64,000 nucleotides of DNA, taken from NCBI RefSeq assembly GCF_050003625.1, contig NC_134400.1, positions 49,155,096 to 49,219,095 on the forward strand, written 5' to 3'. The translations under genes were made by a program, and so were the position numbers. This DNA is from Haematobia irritans. Its lineage: Eukaryota > Arthropoda > Insecta > Diptera > Muscidae. Shown piece after piece: positions 26,495-37,277 of this stretch. The notes beneath the pieces were generated by a model. That model was not told where the DNA came from, made no database searches, and worked only from the letters and a program-made list of their open reading frames with translations. Every line of letters starts with the position of its first letter. The first letter of the stretch is position 1.

Positions 26495-27062
26495 GAATGA
26501 ATACTAACGTCACGTGTCGAGAGCTGGGATTAAAATCTGTTTCGAAGACGTTCAAAAATCCAAATCTAAAGATCGGTTTATATGATGTCCATATAAATTA
26601 CCAACCGAAATAGACCACTGAATCTCGTATCAAGTTTCAACCGGATCGGAAGAAGTTTATTGTCCCAGGATCCTCACAAAATTAAATCTGTGGATCAGTT
26701 TAAATGGGGTCAACATATAATTATAGATATAAAGAGTCATGTATTCGATCCCAGTTTCAAGCGAACACCAAAAAATCTTTTTCAGCGGTGGATTATATTG
26801 CGGTTTTTGTGGGGGGCTGTGTATAAAAAAGGCCCATTTGCAAGATCAGCTAAACTACATCCATAGTAACCAATCATGCCGGTAATTTATTTCATGTGGT
26901 AGCTAACGTTATTTTAGTAGACGGACGGATGGACGGACATGGCTGGATCGATTTAGAATTTCATCACGACCAAGAATATATATATACTCTATGGGTCTTA
27001 GACCGATATTTCAACGCGTTAGAAACGTGATGGAAAATACCACCCATCCTATGGTGGTGGGT
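26495..27062 (+). mobile_element. Diverged HL-2 element, 3' part
   Basis: Contains degraded 152-bp-type repeats (GATCGGTTTATATGATGTCC), GACGGACGGATGGACGGACAT at about 26920, a short TA run, and the hairpin CCCATCCTATGGTGGTGGG at 27045-27062. The terminal TATAA is lost. Confidence 0.65.
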
Positions 27063-28640
27063 TGCGCCGCTGATTTCAGTCGCCGCCGACCATATTTTGC
27101 CAGTCGACGCCGCCGCCGACTATGTCGACTCATATTTAGCCGCCAATTAATCAAAAATATCGATTTAAATCAGAAAAATGTATTAATAATTGTCATAGGT
27201 TTTCCCAAAATTTCGACCCTTCCACCCACTATCAATAATAGATTTGCAAAGTTTTGCTCAGAAAATTTTAACGAAATGTAAATTTGATTGTAAGATTGGT
27301 TGTATAACTAATCTCAATACACCGAAAAAAAGTTTACTATTGTTTACGAAAAATGAACTAACCCATAGTAAGAATGACCATGATTTGGCGCCAAAGATTT
27401 TTTTCATCTAGATAAGTTCATGATTTTCTTATAAATAAGTTTATGTATTGCATCGTATTTTAGTTCATTCTTACTACGCTGTGGGAAGAATGTACTTACA
27501 CTCATTCAAAATATTCCTGCTATCCGGAAAAATGAACAAGTTTTTGGGAATCCTATATTTAGAAATTGGTTTCAAATAAACTGTTTATCAGTATAATTTT
27601 CAAAGAAGTAAATAAATTGAGGAATTAAAGGTACAACAAGCGTGTATACAACTAAGAAATTTTTCGTACAATATAAGACAATTTTTCATAACTACCAGTA
27701 TTTTATTTCAAAAAATTATTATTATATTACATAAAACTATGGCTTATGATATACAATAAAAGAAATGTTTTTATTCGTACGCTGTATGCTGTTACTTTTC
27801 GGTAGTTAGTAATTGCTTCTTCAAAAGAGTAATATTCTATGTTAGTAGAATGAAACTAATTAATATCAATTTCCATTTTTTATCCATATGAAAGATATAT
27901 GCCATAAGTTGCTATTTTCATTTCATTTTTGTCCAATTTCACCGATTTCGCTAGTTTTTGTTGTGTGGATTTGCGTCATAAGCCTCTGAAGTTAAAAAGG
28001 TACATAAAATATAAAAATATTATCAAATTCTATGGTATTTTGATCTTTAACTTACAAGAGAATTTTCTTAGAGCAAATAGGGATATCAGCTTAGTTAGCA
28101 TTAAACAGTAAGAAGATTCCAAAAAATACCATTAGATTTGCTGTCATCCTGCAAATTAAAATTATTTTTAATAAATAGAAATTTTGGCTTTATTACAAAT
28201 GGACGAAAAACTTACCACATTGAAAAAAATCATCCAATTACTACATTAGTGGAATCATATCCATGCACAAATGGGACATTTTTGAAATCCTTCTCAGAAT
28301 ATAAATGAAATAAAAATATTATAAAATTAGATATAATTTCCACTTGTCAATATAGCATTTAGTATTTATGGTGGATATTAAGTTCGAGTTTAGTGGCTAA
28401 AATCCCAATTTTTCATGATTAGTTTTCTTTATAAATACATGGGAACAAAATTGAACCGTTTTTGTGTTCATTTAAAATTTATATCAAATTTTTAGTAATT
28501 TGAGGTCGCTGAATCCAAATTTACACTTATTTTTTTAAGAGCTCGACTTTTTGAGATATACGGTTATGTTCAAAATTAAGGCACTTCCGCTATATATATT
28601 GGAATAACTTGAAAACGATTCATCATATTAAATTAAAAAC
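27063..28640. other. No gene; begins with a GC-rich CGCCGCC cluster
   Basis: 27064-27150 is unusually GC-rich for this window and carries several GTCGCCGCCGAC-like repeats. A related cluster lies at 32745-32850 in roughly opposite orientation. The two might be subterminal repeats of an older element now split by insertions, but I find no matching ends or target duplication. The rest is AT-rich and unassigned. Confidence 0.35.
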
Positions 28641-29859
28641 CAGTAAGCAAAGTCTAAAGTCGGGCGGGGCCGACTATATTATACCCTGCACCACTTTGTA
28701 GATCTAAATTTTCGATACCATATCACATCCGTCAAATGTGTTGGGAGCTATATATAAAGGTTTGTCCCAAATACATAAATTTAAATATCACTCGATCTGG
28801 AAGAATTTGATAGACTTCTACAAAATCTATAGACTCAAAATTTAAGTCGGCTAATGCACTAGGGTGGAACACAATGTTAGTAAAAAATAAATATGGGAAA
28901 CGTTTAAATCTGAAGCAATTTTAAGGAAACTTCGCAAAAGTTTACTTATGATTTATCGCTCGATATATATGTATTAGAAGTTTAGGAAAATTAGAGTCAT
29001 TTTTACAACTTTTCGACTAAGCAGTGGCGATTTTACAAGGAAAATGTTGGTATTTTGACCATTTTTTTCGAAATCAGAAAAACATATATATGGGAGCTAT
29101 ATCTAAATCTGAACCGATTTCAACCAAATTTGGCACGCATAGCTACAATGCTAATTCTACTCCCTGTGCAAAATTTCAACTAAATCGGAGTTAAAAATTG
29201 GCCTCTGTGGTCATATGAGTGTAAATCGGGCGAAAGCTTTATATGGGAGATATATCCAAATCTGAACCGATTTCAAGCAAATTTGGCACGCACAGTTACA
29301 ACGCTAATTCTACTCCCTATGCAAAATTTCAACTAAATCGGAGCAAAAATTGGCCTCTGTGGGCAAATGAGTGTAAATCGGGCGAAAGCTATATATGGGA
29401 GCTATATCTAAATCTGAACCGATTTTGCTGATATTTTGCAAGTTTTTCGAGACTCATAAAATATTCGGATGTACGGAATTTGAGGAAGATCGGTTGATAT
29501 ACACGCCAATTATGACCAGATCGGTGAAAAATATATATGGCAGCTATATCTAAATCTGAACCGATTTTTTCCAAAATCAATAGGGATCGTCTTTGAGCCG
29601 AAACAGGACCCTATACCAAATTTTAGGACAATCGGACTAAAACTGCGAGCTGTACTTTGCACACAAAAATACATCAACAGACAGAGAGACAGACAGACAG
29701 ACGGACAGACAGACAGACGGACATTGCTAAATCGACTCAGAATTTAATTCTAAGCCGATCCGTATACTAAAAGGTTGGTCTATGATTACTCCTTCTTGGC
29801 GTTACATACAAATGCACAAACTTATTATACCCTGTACCACAGTAGTGGTGAAGGGTATT
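28641..29859 (+). mobile_element. Complete single-copy HL-1 element
   Basis: A 5' module (28641-28890: CAGTAAGC, GTCGGGCGGGGCCGAC, TATACCCTGCACCAC) is followed by one 3' module (28891-29859: three 153-bp sub-repeats, GACA tract at about 29679-29724, hairpin, GGGTATT). The flanks are unrelated to HL sequences and show no obvious target duplication. This is the simplest reference for the family and shows that the 987-bp array unit is only its 3' part. Confidence 0.82.
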
Positions 29860-30774
29860 AAAACAGCGTTCTACATAAGCTTAAAAACGATTTTCTGTTC
29901 TTAATCGTGTAATCCATTTAAAGAATATAAACTTAATAAAAAACTTGTTTCGAGCTATTCTCCATCAAGTTATATTTAAATTTGCATCGAAGGGGTATAA
30001 TTTTATACTTTTCTTACTGATTTATTTCTGATTTTAGCACCTAAACTCGAACTTAGTACACACCTTAAGGACTCGCTATAACATAAAAATATAGACTCAA
30101 AAAATTGTATTGTGATCCAGATGTAGAGTAAATATAGATCATTTTATTACCACTCATTATGAATATTTTTATGTAAACCAATTTAAAACCGCACTGATTT
30201 TAAATTATTAATAGAAATATACAGTTTCTTAATATGTGATTTATTTTAGAGTTATTTATTTTTTTATCAATATAAAGTGTTTTTGTTTTCTCTTACATCG
30301 CACCATTCACTTATCAGTTTCTAAAATGTTACGAAATAAATGTATTTTTATTAATAAACACAAATACCGCACGCAAGCCCACCACGTGTGCGCTTCATAA
30401 ATGCATCAACAGAACTGAATGCACCAATAAAACTCAAAGACACAAATAGTCATAAAGGACACATATGTAAAGAAAAACAACTCCACACACACACATGATC
30501 CCTTTCTGATCTCGCTATTGCAACAAAACAACTATCACCACAAAAGATACCAACAACACACATTCCATAACATCATCGCAATAACAAACACAAACAAAAA
30601 AAAAGATGATGCAATAATTTCATAATTTCTTCTCACTTCAATTTCCAGTATCACGTTTATTGATTAGTTGGTATTCTATCTATAGGATAAGGTAAAATAT
30701 ATTCAAAATTTACGAGGAATCCATAAAAAATTATATACACCCGTCAAGGATTAAATTAACTACTTTTTATTCTA
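29860..30774. other. No gene; unassigned
   Basis: AT-rich sequence with a CA-rich stretch at about 30470-30600. No supported gene or complete element. Confidence 0.5.
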
Positions 30775-32270
30775 CCCAGCAAAAACTAGGTAACCACATC
30801 TCATTACAATTGGCATTACCAGGAGTAAAGCTGTCATTACACGTTGCATTACATTGCGGTGTGTTATAATGACTTACTTGTAATGACAAAAATAAATATA
30901 ATGCCTAATAATTTTCGAATTGTTATTCTCAAATTTTTAGGCAGTTGGCTTAATAAAATAGAATTGAAAGGATTGAATACTTCTTAGTACGAATGAACTG
31001 AAATATTTTTCTATGCTAAGTGTTATTCGCATGTATGATAAGCTTTCTATAATAAAGGAAGTCAGAGTTATCATTTTATATGAAATTTTACTAAATTTGG
31101 TTTTAGTTTTAGTTCGGTTTTTGTTCATTTTTACGAATGCTTTGTTATCAGTGAATAAAATTTTCTTGTTCAGTAGTAAATTCGTATACCCCGCGAAGAA
31201 AACAGTATTAGTAAAATGCCATGCCTTATTCTAGTTAATGAACTATTCCTAACTGCTTTCAGTTTAGGATTTTTTTACTGAAGCAAGTAAATTTTATTAT
31301 TTCACACAATAACACTAGTTTACAAAAAAATAAAAAAATCATATACACTTAATGAAAGGCAACTTTTCTTATGTATTTTGATCTGCTGTATTCGATTTTT
31401 TTTATGGAACGACATTTTTCGGTCGTTTTTCTTCTAATTGATCTTATTACTTACGTTAGAGTATCATCTATACGATCATGAACTTCTCTTCCAGACGTTT
31501 TTTCAATGGTTTATTCTTTTCTGGCGGAAAAGGTCCTTTGTAAATTTTTTGAAAATTTGGCTTTTCGCATCGAAAATTTTGAACCACTTAACTTATCACA
31601 GATCCAATTATACACGATTATTCGTTATTAATTAATAGCTTTCATTTAAGTACCAACGACGATATAATCGGACATTTTCAACTCGAGATATAATTTGTTT
31701 AGAGAGAAAAGAGCGAAAAATAAAAATAACAGGATATCTCAAAAACTGTTCCATAAAAAAATTTTAAACATTTTTTTTCGAATTCAGCAGATCAAAATAC
31801 ATAAGAAAAGTCGACTCTCATCAAGTGTACATTTTCAGTGTAAACTAGTGTAATTTAACTTAATGCAAAAAATAAAATGGCTAATATAAATTGATGAATA
31901 TTTTTTCCTTTAGTTTCGAAGGCACTTTTTTCTGGGTGTAGTGCTCCTATTACAGCATTACTCGCCATATTTTGATCCATTGTAATCGGCGATAGAAATC
32001 AATATTTTCGAGATTTGGTTGCCTGAGACAATAAGTGGCTATTTTCCAAGCTTTGGTGTATCTACGAATAAGTGATTTTACATATTAGGTTATTATATGC
32101 TTTAAAAGCACTACTTATTTCATGGCCGAAAGTATGCCTGGGGAGAAGTACTTTCCTCCTAGGACATGCGTATGTAAATGTAATCCGGAGCGATGCCAAT
32201 TAATAAGTGGTTATTATCTTTTAAAACGGCTTACCTACAAGATTACCGGGTAATGAGAGTTTTTGCTGGG
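30775..32270. mobile_element. 1.5-kb TA-flanked inverted-repeat element (CCCAGCAAAAACT ends)
   Basis: Starts CCCAGCAAAAACT and ends AGTTTTTGCTGGG, flanked by TA (30773-30774 and 32271-32272). Sequences just inside the ends (GGTAACCACATCTCATTAC and TACCGGGTAATGAGAG) also look inversely related. It contains a second element at 31313-31850. No transposase frame is visible, so it is non-autonomous. The TA duplication suggests the Tc1/mariner group. Confidence 0.65.
31313..31850. mobile_element. Nested MITE with CACTAGTTTACA ends and TAA flanks
   Basis: The left end CACTAGTTTACA is the exact inverse of the right end TGTAAACTAGTG. Pairing continues imperfectly inward, with TATGTATTTTGATCTGCTG inverted at 31779-31805. 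TAA flanks both sides (31310-31312 and 31851-31853). A 3-bp TWA duplication would fit PIF/Harbinger, but that assignment is inference. Confidence 0.65.
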
Positions 32271-32869
32271 TACTTTATCTAAAATTTTCAATGTGAGGAA
32301 ATATACTCCAACTTATAGTAAAAACCGAAATAAGCTGTAGGAAGCCGCCATACGAATCGGTACTGTGGTTAAGTTAATTTTTACTACAAAAATTTTTTTC
32401 CATACAAAAATTTTTCTTAGTAAATTTTCCACATTTCGTAGTAAGATTTTTATATTGCCTATGTCTTTTTATAATACAATCAACGATGCATTAACTATTG
32501 TATTGGAAATTTATTTAAGGAAAAATCCGTCCCATTTCGTAGTTAGTGAACTAAAAAACATTTACTGAAGTTTTATAAGTTTTCCTTTAGCTAAGTTAAT
32601 TTTCGCAGTGGTTACGAAAAATGAACTATATTACAGTAAATTTTTTGAACTATGTGGAAGTTAAACTGGTCCTAAAATTAACAAGACACCATTTTTTCTG
32701 TGTACCATTCGAATGACTTAAAATGTGATTTTATAATGAATAATTGTCCGCCGCCGAATGGACAAATTTTTATCGCCTTAGCCGTCAAGCCGCCTCCGCC
32801 AGAGGCAAAAACTTAGTGTCAGCCGTCGCCGACAAAAATGGGTCGGCTTCATTCTCTGTTGGTAGGTTT
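32271..32869. other. No gene; unassigned, ends in a GC-rich CCGCC cluster
   Basis: AT-rich sequence, then GCCGTCAAGCCGCCTCCGCC and GCCGTCGCCGAC at about 32790-32835. See the related cluster at 27064-27150. Confidence 0.4.
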
Positions 32870-33157
32870 AAAAATGAAAAAATGGAAAATAACATACACT
32901 GAGAACAAATTATTTTTAATAAAAATTTGTGTTATAAATTCATTAGGTTAATGCTTAATCATCTATTACAATATATACCGCAAAAAGCATGGCCATTCCA
33001 AATATTTTAAAAATGAAAAAAAAATGGAAAATAACATACACTGAGAACAAATTATTTTTAATAAAAATTTGTGTTATATATATAGAACACCATCAAGGAT
33101 AGTGCTCATCTATTACAATATATACCGCAAAAAGCATGCCCGTTCCAAATATTTTGT
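32870..33157 (+). repeat. Tandem duplication of about 140 bp
   Basis: Two direct copies (about 32870-33008 and 33009-33157) share AACATACACTGAGAACAAAT and ATATATACCGCAAAAAGCAT. The second has a small replacement near 33080-33105. Origin unknown. Confidence 0.75.
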
Positions 33158-33503
33158 CTTTACACTAATTTTGGTATTAATTCCAAGCCAAAGAAGCGGA
33201 AAATTTAAGTAAGGAAAACTTTAGGAAACAATTTGTAATTTGATTTTAGGTAACAATTTTTAATTTATTCGTCTTTTCGGTGTTTTTCTTCATGTGCACA
33301 ATTGTTGTAGAGGTTATCCCATTTAAAAAATGTAAAGAAAAAATTAATTTAATAAGAATAAAAAAAAATATTTTACAAATAGAGGATTTCAGCAGGATTC
33401 GAATCCAAACCTCAAGATATGATTTTAATTACTGGTATTAATAAAAAGAATCACTTTTGGTTTACACAGGTAAGTTATTATTTTTAAATCCCAGGTAATA
33501 CTA
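33158..33503. other. No gene; unassigned
   Basis: AT-rich sequence up to the TA at 33502-33503 that flanks mariner-type element A. Confidence 0.5.
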
Positions 33504-34436
33504 AAGGGTGATTCTTTTGAGGTTAGGATTTTCATGCATTAGTATTTGACAGATCACGTGGGATTTCAGACATGGTGTCAAAGAGAAAGATGCTCAGTAT
33601 GCTTTGACATTTCATCATGAATAGACTTACGATCTGCCACAACGTCGAATTTTCAGTGAATGGGCCCTAGAAAAGTTGGCAGAAAATCCGCTTTTTTATC
33701 GACAAATTTTGTTCAGCGATGAGGCTCATTTCTGGTTGAATGGCTACGTAAATAAGCAAAATTGCCGCATTTGGAGTGAAGAGCAACCAGAAGCCGTTCA
33801 AGAACTGCCCATGCATCCCGAAAAATGCACTGTTTGGTGTGGTTTGTACGCTGGTGGAATCATTGGACCGTATTTTTTCAAAGATGCTATTGGACGCAAC
33901 GTTACGGTGAATGGCGATCGCTATCGTTCGATGCTAACAAACTTTTTGTTGCCAAAAATGGAAGAACTGAACTTGGTTGACATGTGGTTTCAACAAGATG
34001 GCGCTACATGCCACACAGCTCGCGATTCTATGGCCATTTTGAGGGAAAACTTCGGAGAACAATTCATCTCAAGAAATGGACCGGTAAGTTGGCCACCAAG
34101 ATCATGCGATTTGACGCCTTTAGACTATTTTTTGTGGGGCTACGTCAAGTCTAAAGTCTACAGAAATAAGCCAGCAACTATTCCAGCTTTGGAAGACAAC
34201 ATTTCCGAAGAAATTCGGGCTATTCCGGCCGAAATGCTCGAAAAAGTTGCCCAAAATTGGACTTTCCGAATGGACCACCTAAGACGCAGCCGCGGTCAAC
34301 ATTTAAATGAAATTATCTTCAAAAAGTAAATGTCATGGACCAATCTAACGTTTCAAATAAAGAACCGATGAGATTTTGCAAATTTTATGCGTTTTTTTTA
34401 AAAAAAAAGTTATCAAGCTCTTAACAAATCACCCTT
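33504..34436 (+). mobile_element. Mariner-type element A (DD41D), internally deleted
   Basis: The left end AAGGGTGATT and the right end AATCACCCTT are inverse, and TA flanks both sides (33502-33503 and 34437-34438), as in Tc1/mariner transposition. At 933 bp it is shorter than typical full-length members. Its first 127 bases (to AGACTTAC at 33630) match the start of the third copy at 63590-63716. It then jumps to the middle of the transposase, so several hundred bases of N-terminal coding sequence are missing. The near-identity of the ends suggests recent activity, probably supplied in trans. Confidence 0.88.
33628..34329 (+). pseudogene. Mariner-type transposase A, catalytic domain only (DD41D)
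   Basis: An IS630/Tc1/mariner DDE transposase fragment. The three catalytic aspartates are visible: ILFSDEAHFW (33718-33720), MWFQQDGATCHTA (33997-33999) and CDLTPLDYFLWG (34123-34125). Forty-one residues separate the second and third, the DD41D signature. The C-terminus RSRGQHLNEIIFKK is intact. The N-terminal helix-turn-helix half is absent. The natural ATG at 33613 is in another frame and reaches a stop at 33668. The in-frame segment starts after a stop at 33622-33624 and has no early ATG; a TTG at 33676 is the first alternative start. The product would be unable to bind the ends by itself. DD41D elements include the rosa/VISITOR-type groups; which one applies needs a tree. Confidence 0.88.
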
Positions 34437-34550
34437 TAGTTTTAAATTATTCTAATTTTATTATGATATATTGGTATTACTCAATTATGTATGGAACAAA
34501 ATATCGGCCAAATGGGCGCCGCGACCTCGGTGGCACACCTTCATCCGATG

Positions 34551-35873
34551 CACAGTGGGTCAAATGACCGAACTCCCACGCATAAAATCAATTTTTGAAC
34601 TTGTGAAAATTAAATATTTGGTGGTACGAAAAAGTTGATATATTGGAACGTATTGGTTGAGTTTTATACTGCGTTAGAAAGGTTGAGATGTTGTCTTTCT
34701 TGCAAACATAAATTTGTCTGCTTATAAGTGCTAATGAAGCTACCCTGTTATAATTATGGTGTTACAATCAAAACGCAGAAATTATTAAATATTGGATAGA
34801 AAACAACTCCCAGTGCTGTAATAATAATGCAAAAACATTAAAAAGTGATAAGTCTACCACCAAGAAAAAAGTAAAATAATTGTGCAGGGAAGTAGAATGA
34901 AGTAGCGTTACTTTGTTTAGTAGAAACATCTGGACAAAACAATGGTAACGAATGAGAAATTTAGGTAAATCTGCAATATCTACCATATCATTAATAATAG
35001 GTATATAAAATAAAATGTCGTCCTGGGTGTCTTACTGCAACTGATTCGTCGACACAAGTCCAGTTACAAAATATGCTTAATCATAAAGCTAATATTTACA
35101 TATAGACTTACATATAGCAGAGTGTCAAGGTAGTGACACGTACAGAAGTAATAGGATCACGTCAAACATGTTTCAAGAACAAAATGTTATTTTTGGGCTG
35201 GGAACGCAAAAACGGTATCTGAACATTTTTTAACGAATATGCTCCCATTTCAACATAGTGTTGCAGAAATAATGGTATTTGAAACTTTTAGCTAAAATGA
35301 GCGATTGAATTAAACTAAAATTGCTGAAATCATATACACTTTAAGGCAGTGATCAAGATGGAGTAACAGTGAGCATGAGTTCTAATCTAGATTTTCAGTT
35401 TCCAATGTTACTACATATTGAAATATTTGATTTGGTGTATGATAAAAGTGGTTGAGATACATCATCCATTAGAAAGTGGGCGTGGCAGTGGCCGGATCGG
35501 TCCGAAATGTTGATCATACTTTATGCTCATCCCCAGTGGTACATGTACAAAAATTTAGAGCTCTAAGCGCTTCCTTTGGGTTGAAATACGCCCTTCATTT
35601 TAAAGTGGGCGTGGCAATGGGCAGATCGGTCCAAATTTTTTATCATAATTTATTCTCATCCCCAGTGGTACATGTACAAAATTTCAGAGCTCTAGGCGCT
35701 TCCTTTGGGTTGAAATAGGCCTTCATTTTAAAGTGGGCGTGGCAGTGGGCGGATCGGTCCAAAATTTTAATCGTACTTTATTCTCATCCCCAGTGGTATA
35801 TGTACAAAATTTCAGAGCTCTGGGTGCTTCCGTTGATTTAATGCGTAAAAAACCTGTCATTTGGCCCACTGTG
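34551..35873. mobile_element. Transib-like non-autonomous element (CACAGTG ends, 5-bp target duplication)
   Basis: The ends are CACAGTGGGTCAAATGAC and, inverted, CACAGTGGGCCAAATGAC (17 of 18 match). The 5-bp CGATG flanks both sides (34546-34550 and 35874-35878) and the insertion splits transposase B. Transib elements have 5-bp target duplications and CAC-initial ends; CACAGTG is also the V(D)J RSS heptamer, which is related to Transib ends. No RAG1-like frame is visible, and I do not see a clear nonamer. The interior holds three direct repeats (35475-35850) and a 3' half of the AGAGAAGGAATATGA-type MITE at about 35140-35200. Confidence 0.72.
35474..35850 (+). repeat. Three tandem units of about 130 bp inside the Transib-like element
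   Basis: Each unit starts AAGTGGGCGTGGCARTGG and includes CATCCCCAGTGGTA and CAGAGCTCTRGG-like segments; starts are at about 35474, 35604 and 35731. They supply apparent frames on both strands that are not judged to be genes. Confidence 0.8.
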
Positions 35874-36511
35874 CGATGGTCCAAATTTTCGATGACGCTG
35901 AGGCATAATGGAGGTTCTATGCCGTTAATGTGCCGAATTATCTCATCCTTTAGCTCTTGAATTGTTGCTGGCTTATCGACGTACAACTTTTCTTTCAAAT
36001 AACCCCAAAGAAAAAAGTCCAACGGTGTCAAATCACATGATCTTGGCCAATTGACATCGCCATTACGTGAGATAACATGGCCATTGAATTTGTTGCGCAA
36101 AAGAGCCATTGTTTCGTTAGCTGTGTGGCAAGTGGCACCGTCCTGCTGAAACCACATATCGTCCATATCCATATCTTCCAATTCGGGCCATAAAAAGTTC
36201 GTTATCATCTCACGATAGCGAACACCATTCACAGTAACTGCCTGACCGGCCTCATTTTGGAAAAAATACGGCCCGATGATGCCGCCAGCCCATAAACCGC
36301 ACCAAACAGTCACTCTTTGTGGGTGCATTGGTTTTTCGACAATCACTCTTGGATTTTCATTCGCCCAAATGCGGCAATTTTGTTTATTGACGAATCCACT
36401 GAGGTGAAAATGTGCCTCATCACTGAAGATGATTTTCTTCGAAAATTGATCATCCACTGTTGCCATTTCTTGGAACCATTTAACACGTTGTTGGATTGTG
36501 TATCTATCCAT

Positions 36512-36605
36512 GGTTTAAATTGTGTAAGTCTGAAAGAGAAATGTCAAAAAAAAATTCGGAAAAAAACTTGGCGTTTAGGTGTGGTTCACATTCAACATCG
36601 GCCCT
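36512..36605 (-). other. Probable 5' untranslated or terminal part of mariner-type element B
   Basis: This stretch precedes the transposase B start. I cannot identify a terminal inverted repeat with confidence. It ends where HL-2 repeats resume. Confidence 0.4.
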
Positions 36606-37277
36606 TACATTTTAACCACCCCAGATTTGGCTTGCGGGTCCGCTGGGATAAGCAAATTGCATCCAATCCGGTTGAAATTTAGTACGAGGTGTTAGAATAC
36701 GGTCTATAACAACCATGTAAAAATTGGTTTATATCGGTCCGTAAATATATGTAGCCCCCATGTAAACCGATCCCCAGATTTGACCTCTGGAGCCTCTTGG
36801 AAATTTCATCCGATCCGGTAGAAATTTTGTACGTGGTGTAAGTATATGGTTACTAGGTTAGGTCAAAAAATTGGTCCATATCGATCCATAATTATGTATT
36901 AGGATATGACTGGCCAGAAACCTGGTCCATTTCGGTCTATATTTATATATATATTCCTCGGATAAACCGATCCCCATTGTATATAGCCCCCATATAAATC
37001 GACCCCCATATTTCAATTCCTACTCTCTAATTACCGCGCAAAAGTTCATACCGGTTCGTAATTATTTGTGGACTTCCCTATGTATAGCGGTCAAGAACTG
37101 AATCGGCCTAATATATACCCCGTATGGACTAACTTACAATTTATAAGACGATGTTAAGAAATTTTAAGAAACCTTGCCATCGGCAAGTATTACCACAACC
37201 CAAGTAATTCGATTGTGGATGGCTGTCTTTAGTAGAATAAGATTCGGCCTGGCCGAACTTTCGACCATATATACTTG
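36606..37277 (-). mobile_element. HL-2 element, 5' part
   Basis: On the minus strand the 5' end is CAAGTATATATGGTCGAAAG then TTCGGCCAGGCCGAA at 37235-37277. Degraded 153-bp repeats (TATATAGCCCCCATATAAA) continue down to about 36606. The 3' half is missing. Confidence 0.7.

Larger units (their letters stand above)
34485..36511 (-). pseudogene. Mariner-type transposase B, split by a Transib-like insertion
   Basis: A second IS630/Tc1/mariner transposase, clearly diverged from A. The main part is 35879-36511. The start MDRYTIQQRVK is followed directly by WFQEMATVDDQF, so most of the DNA-binding region is deleted in frame. Catalytic motifs present: IIFSDEAHFHLSG, MWFQQDGATCHTA and CDLTPLDFFLWG. 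The second and third aspartates are 40 residues apart because the region reads NWPRSCD where A has SWPPRSCD. The last codons lie at 34485-34550 (ending GAHLADILFHT then a stop). The frame is continuous once 34551-35873 and one copy of CGATG are ignored. As it stands the open frame runs into the insertion and ends in unrelated residues. Confidence 0.85.

Noticed and set aside
27063..32850. A hAT element bounded by CAGTCGCCGCCGACC and CAGAGAATGAAGCCGACC
   Set aside because: The ends match only loosely and I see no 8-bp duplication around them.
35476..35960. Frames of 75-80 codons (MGVAVAGSVRNVDHT and relatives)
   Set aside because: Translations of the roughly 130-bp tandem repeats inside the Transib-like element, overlapping the antisense extension of transposase B.
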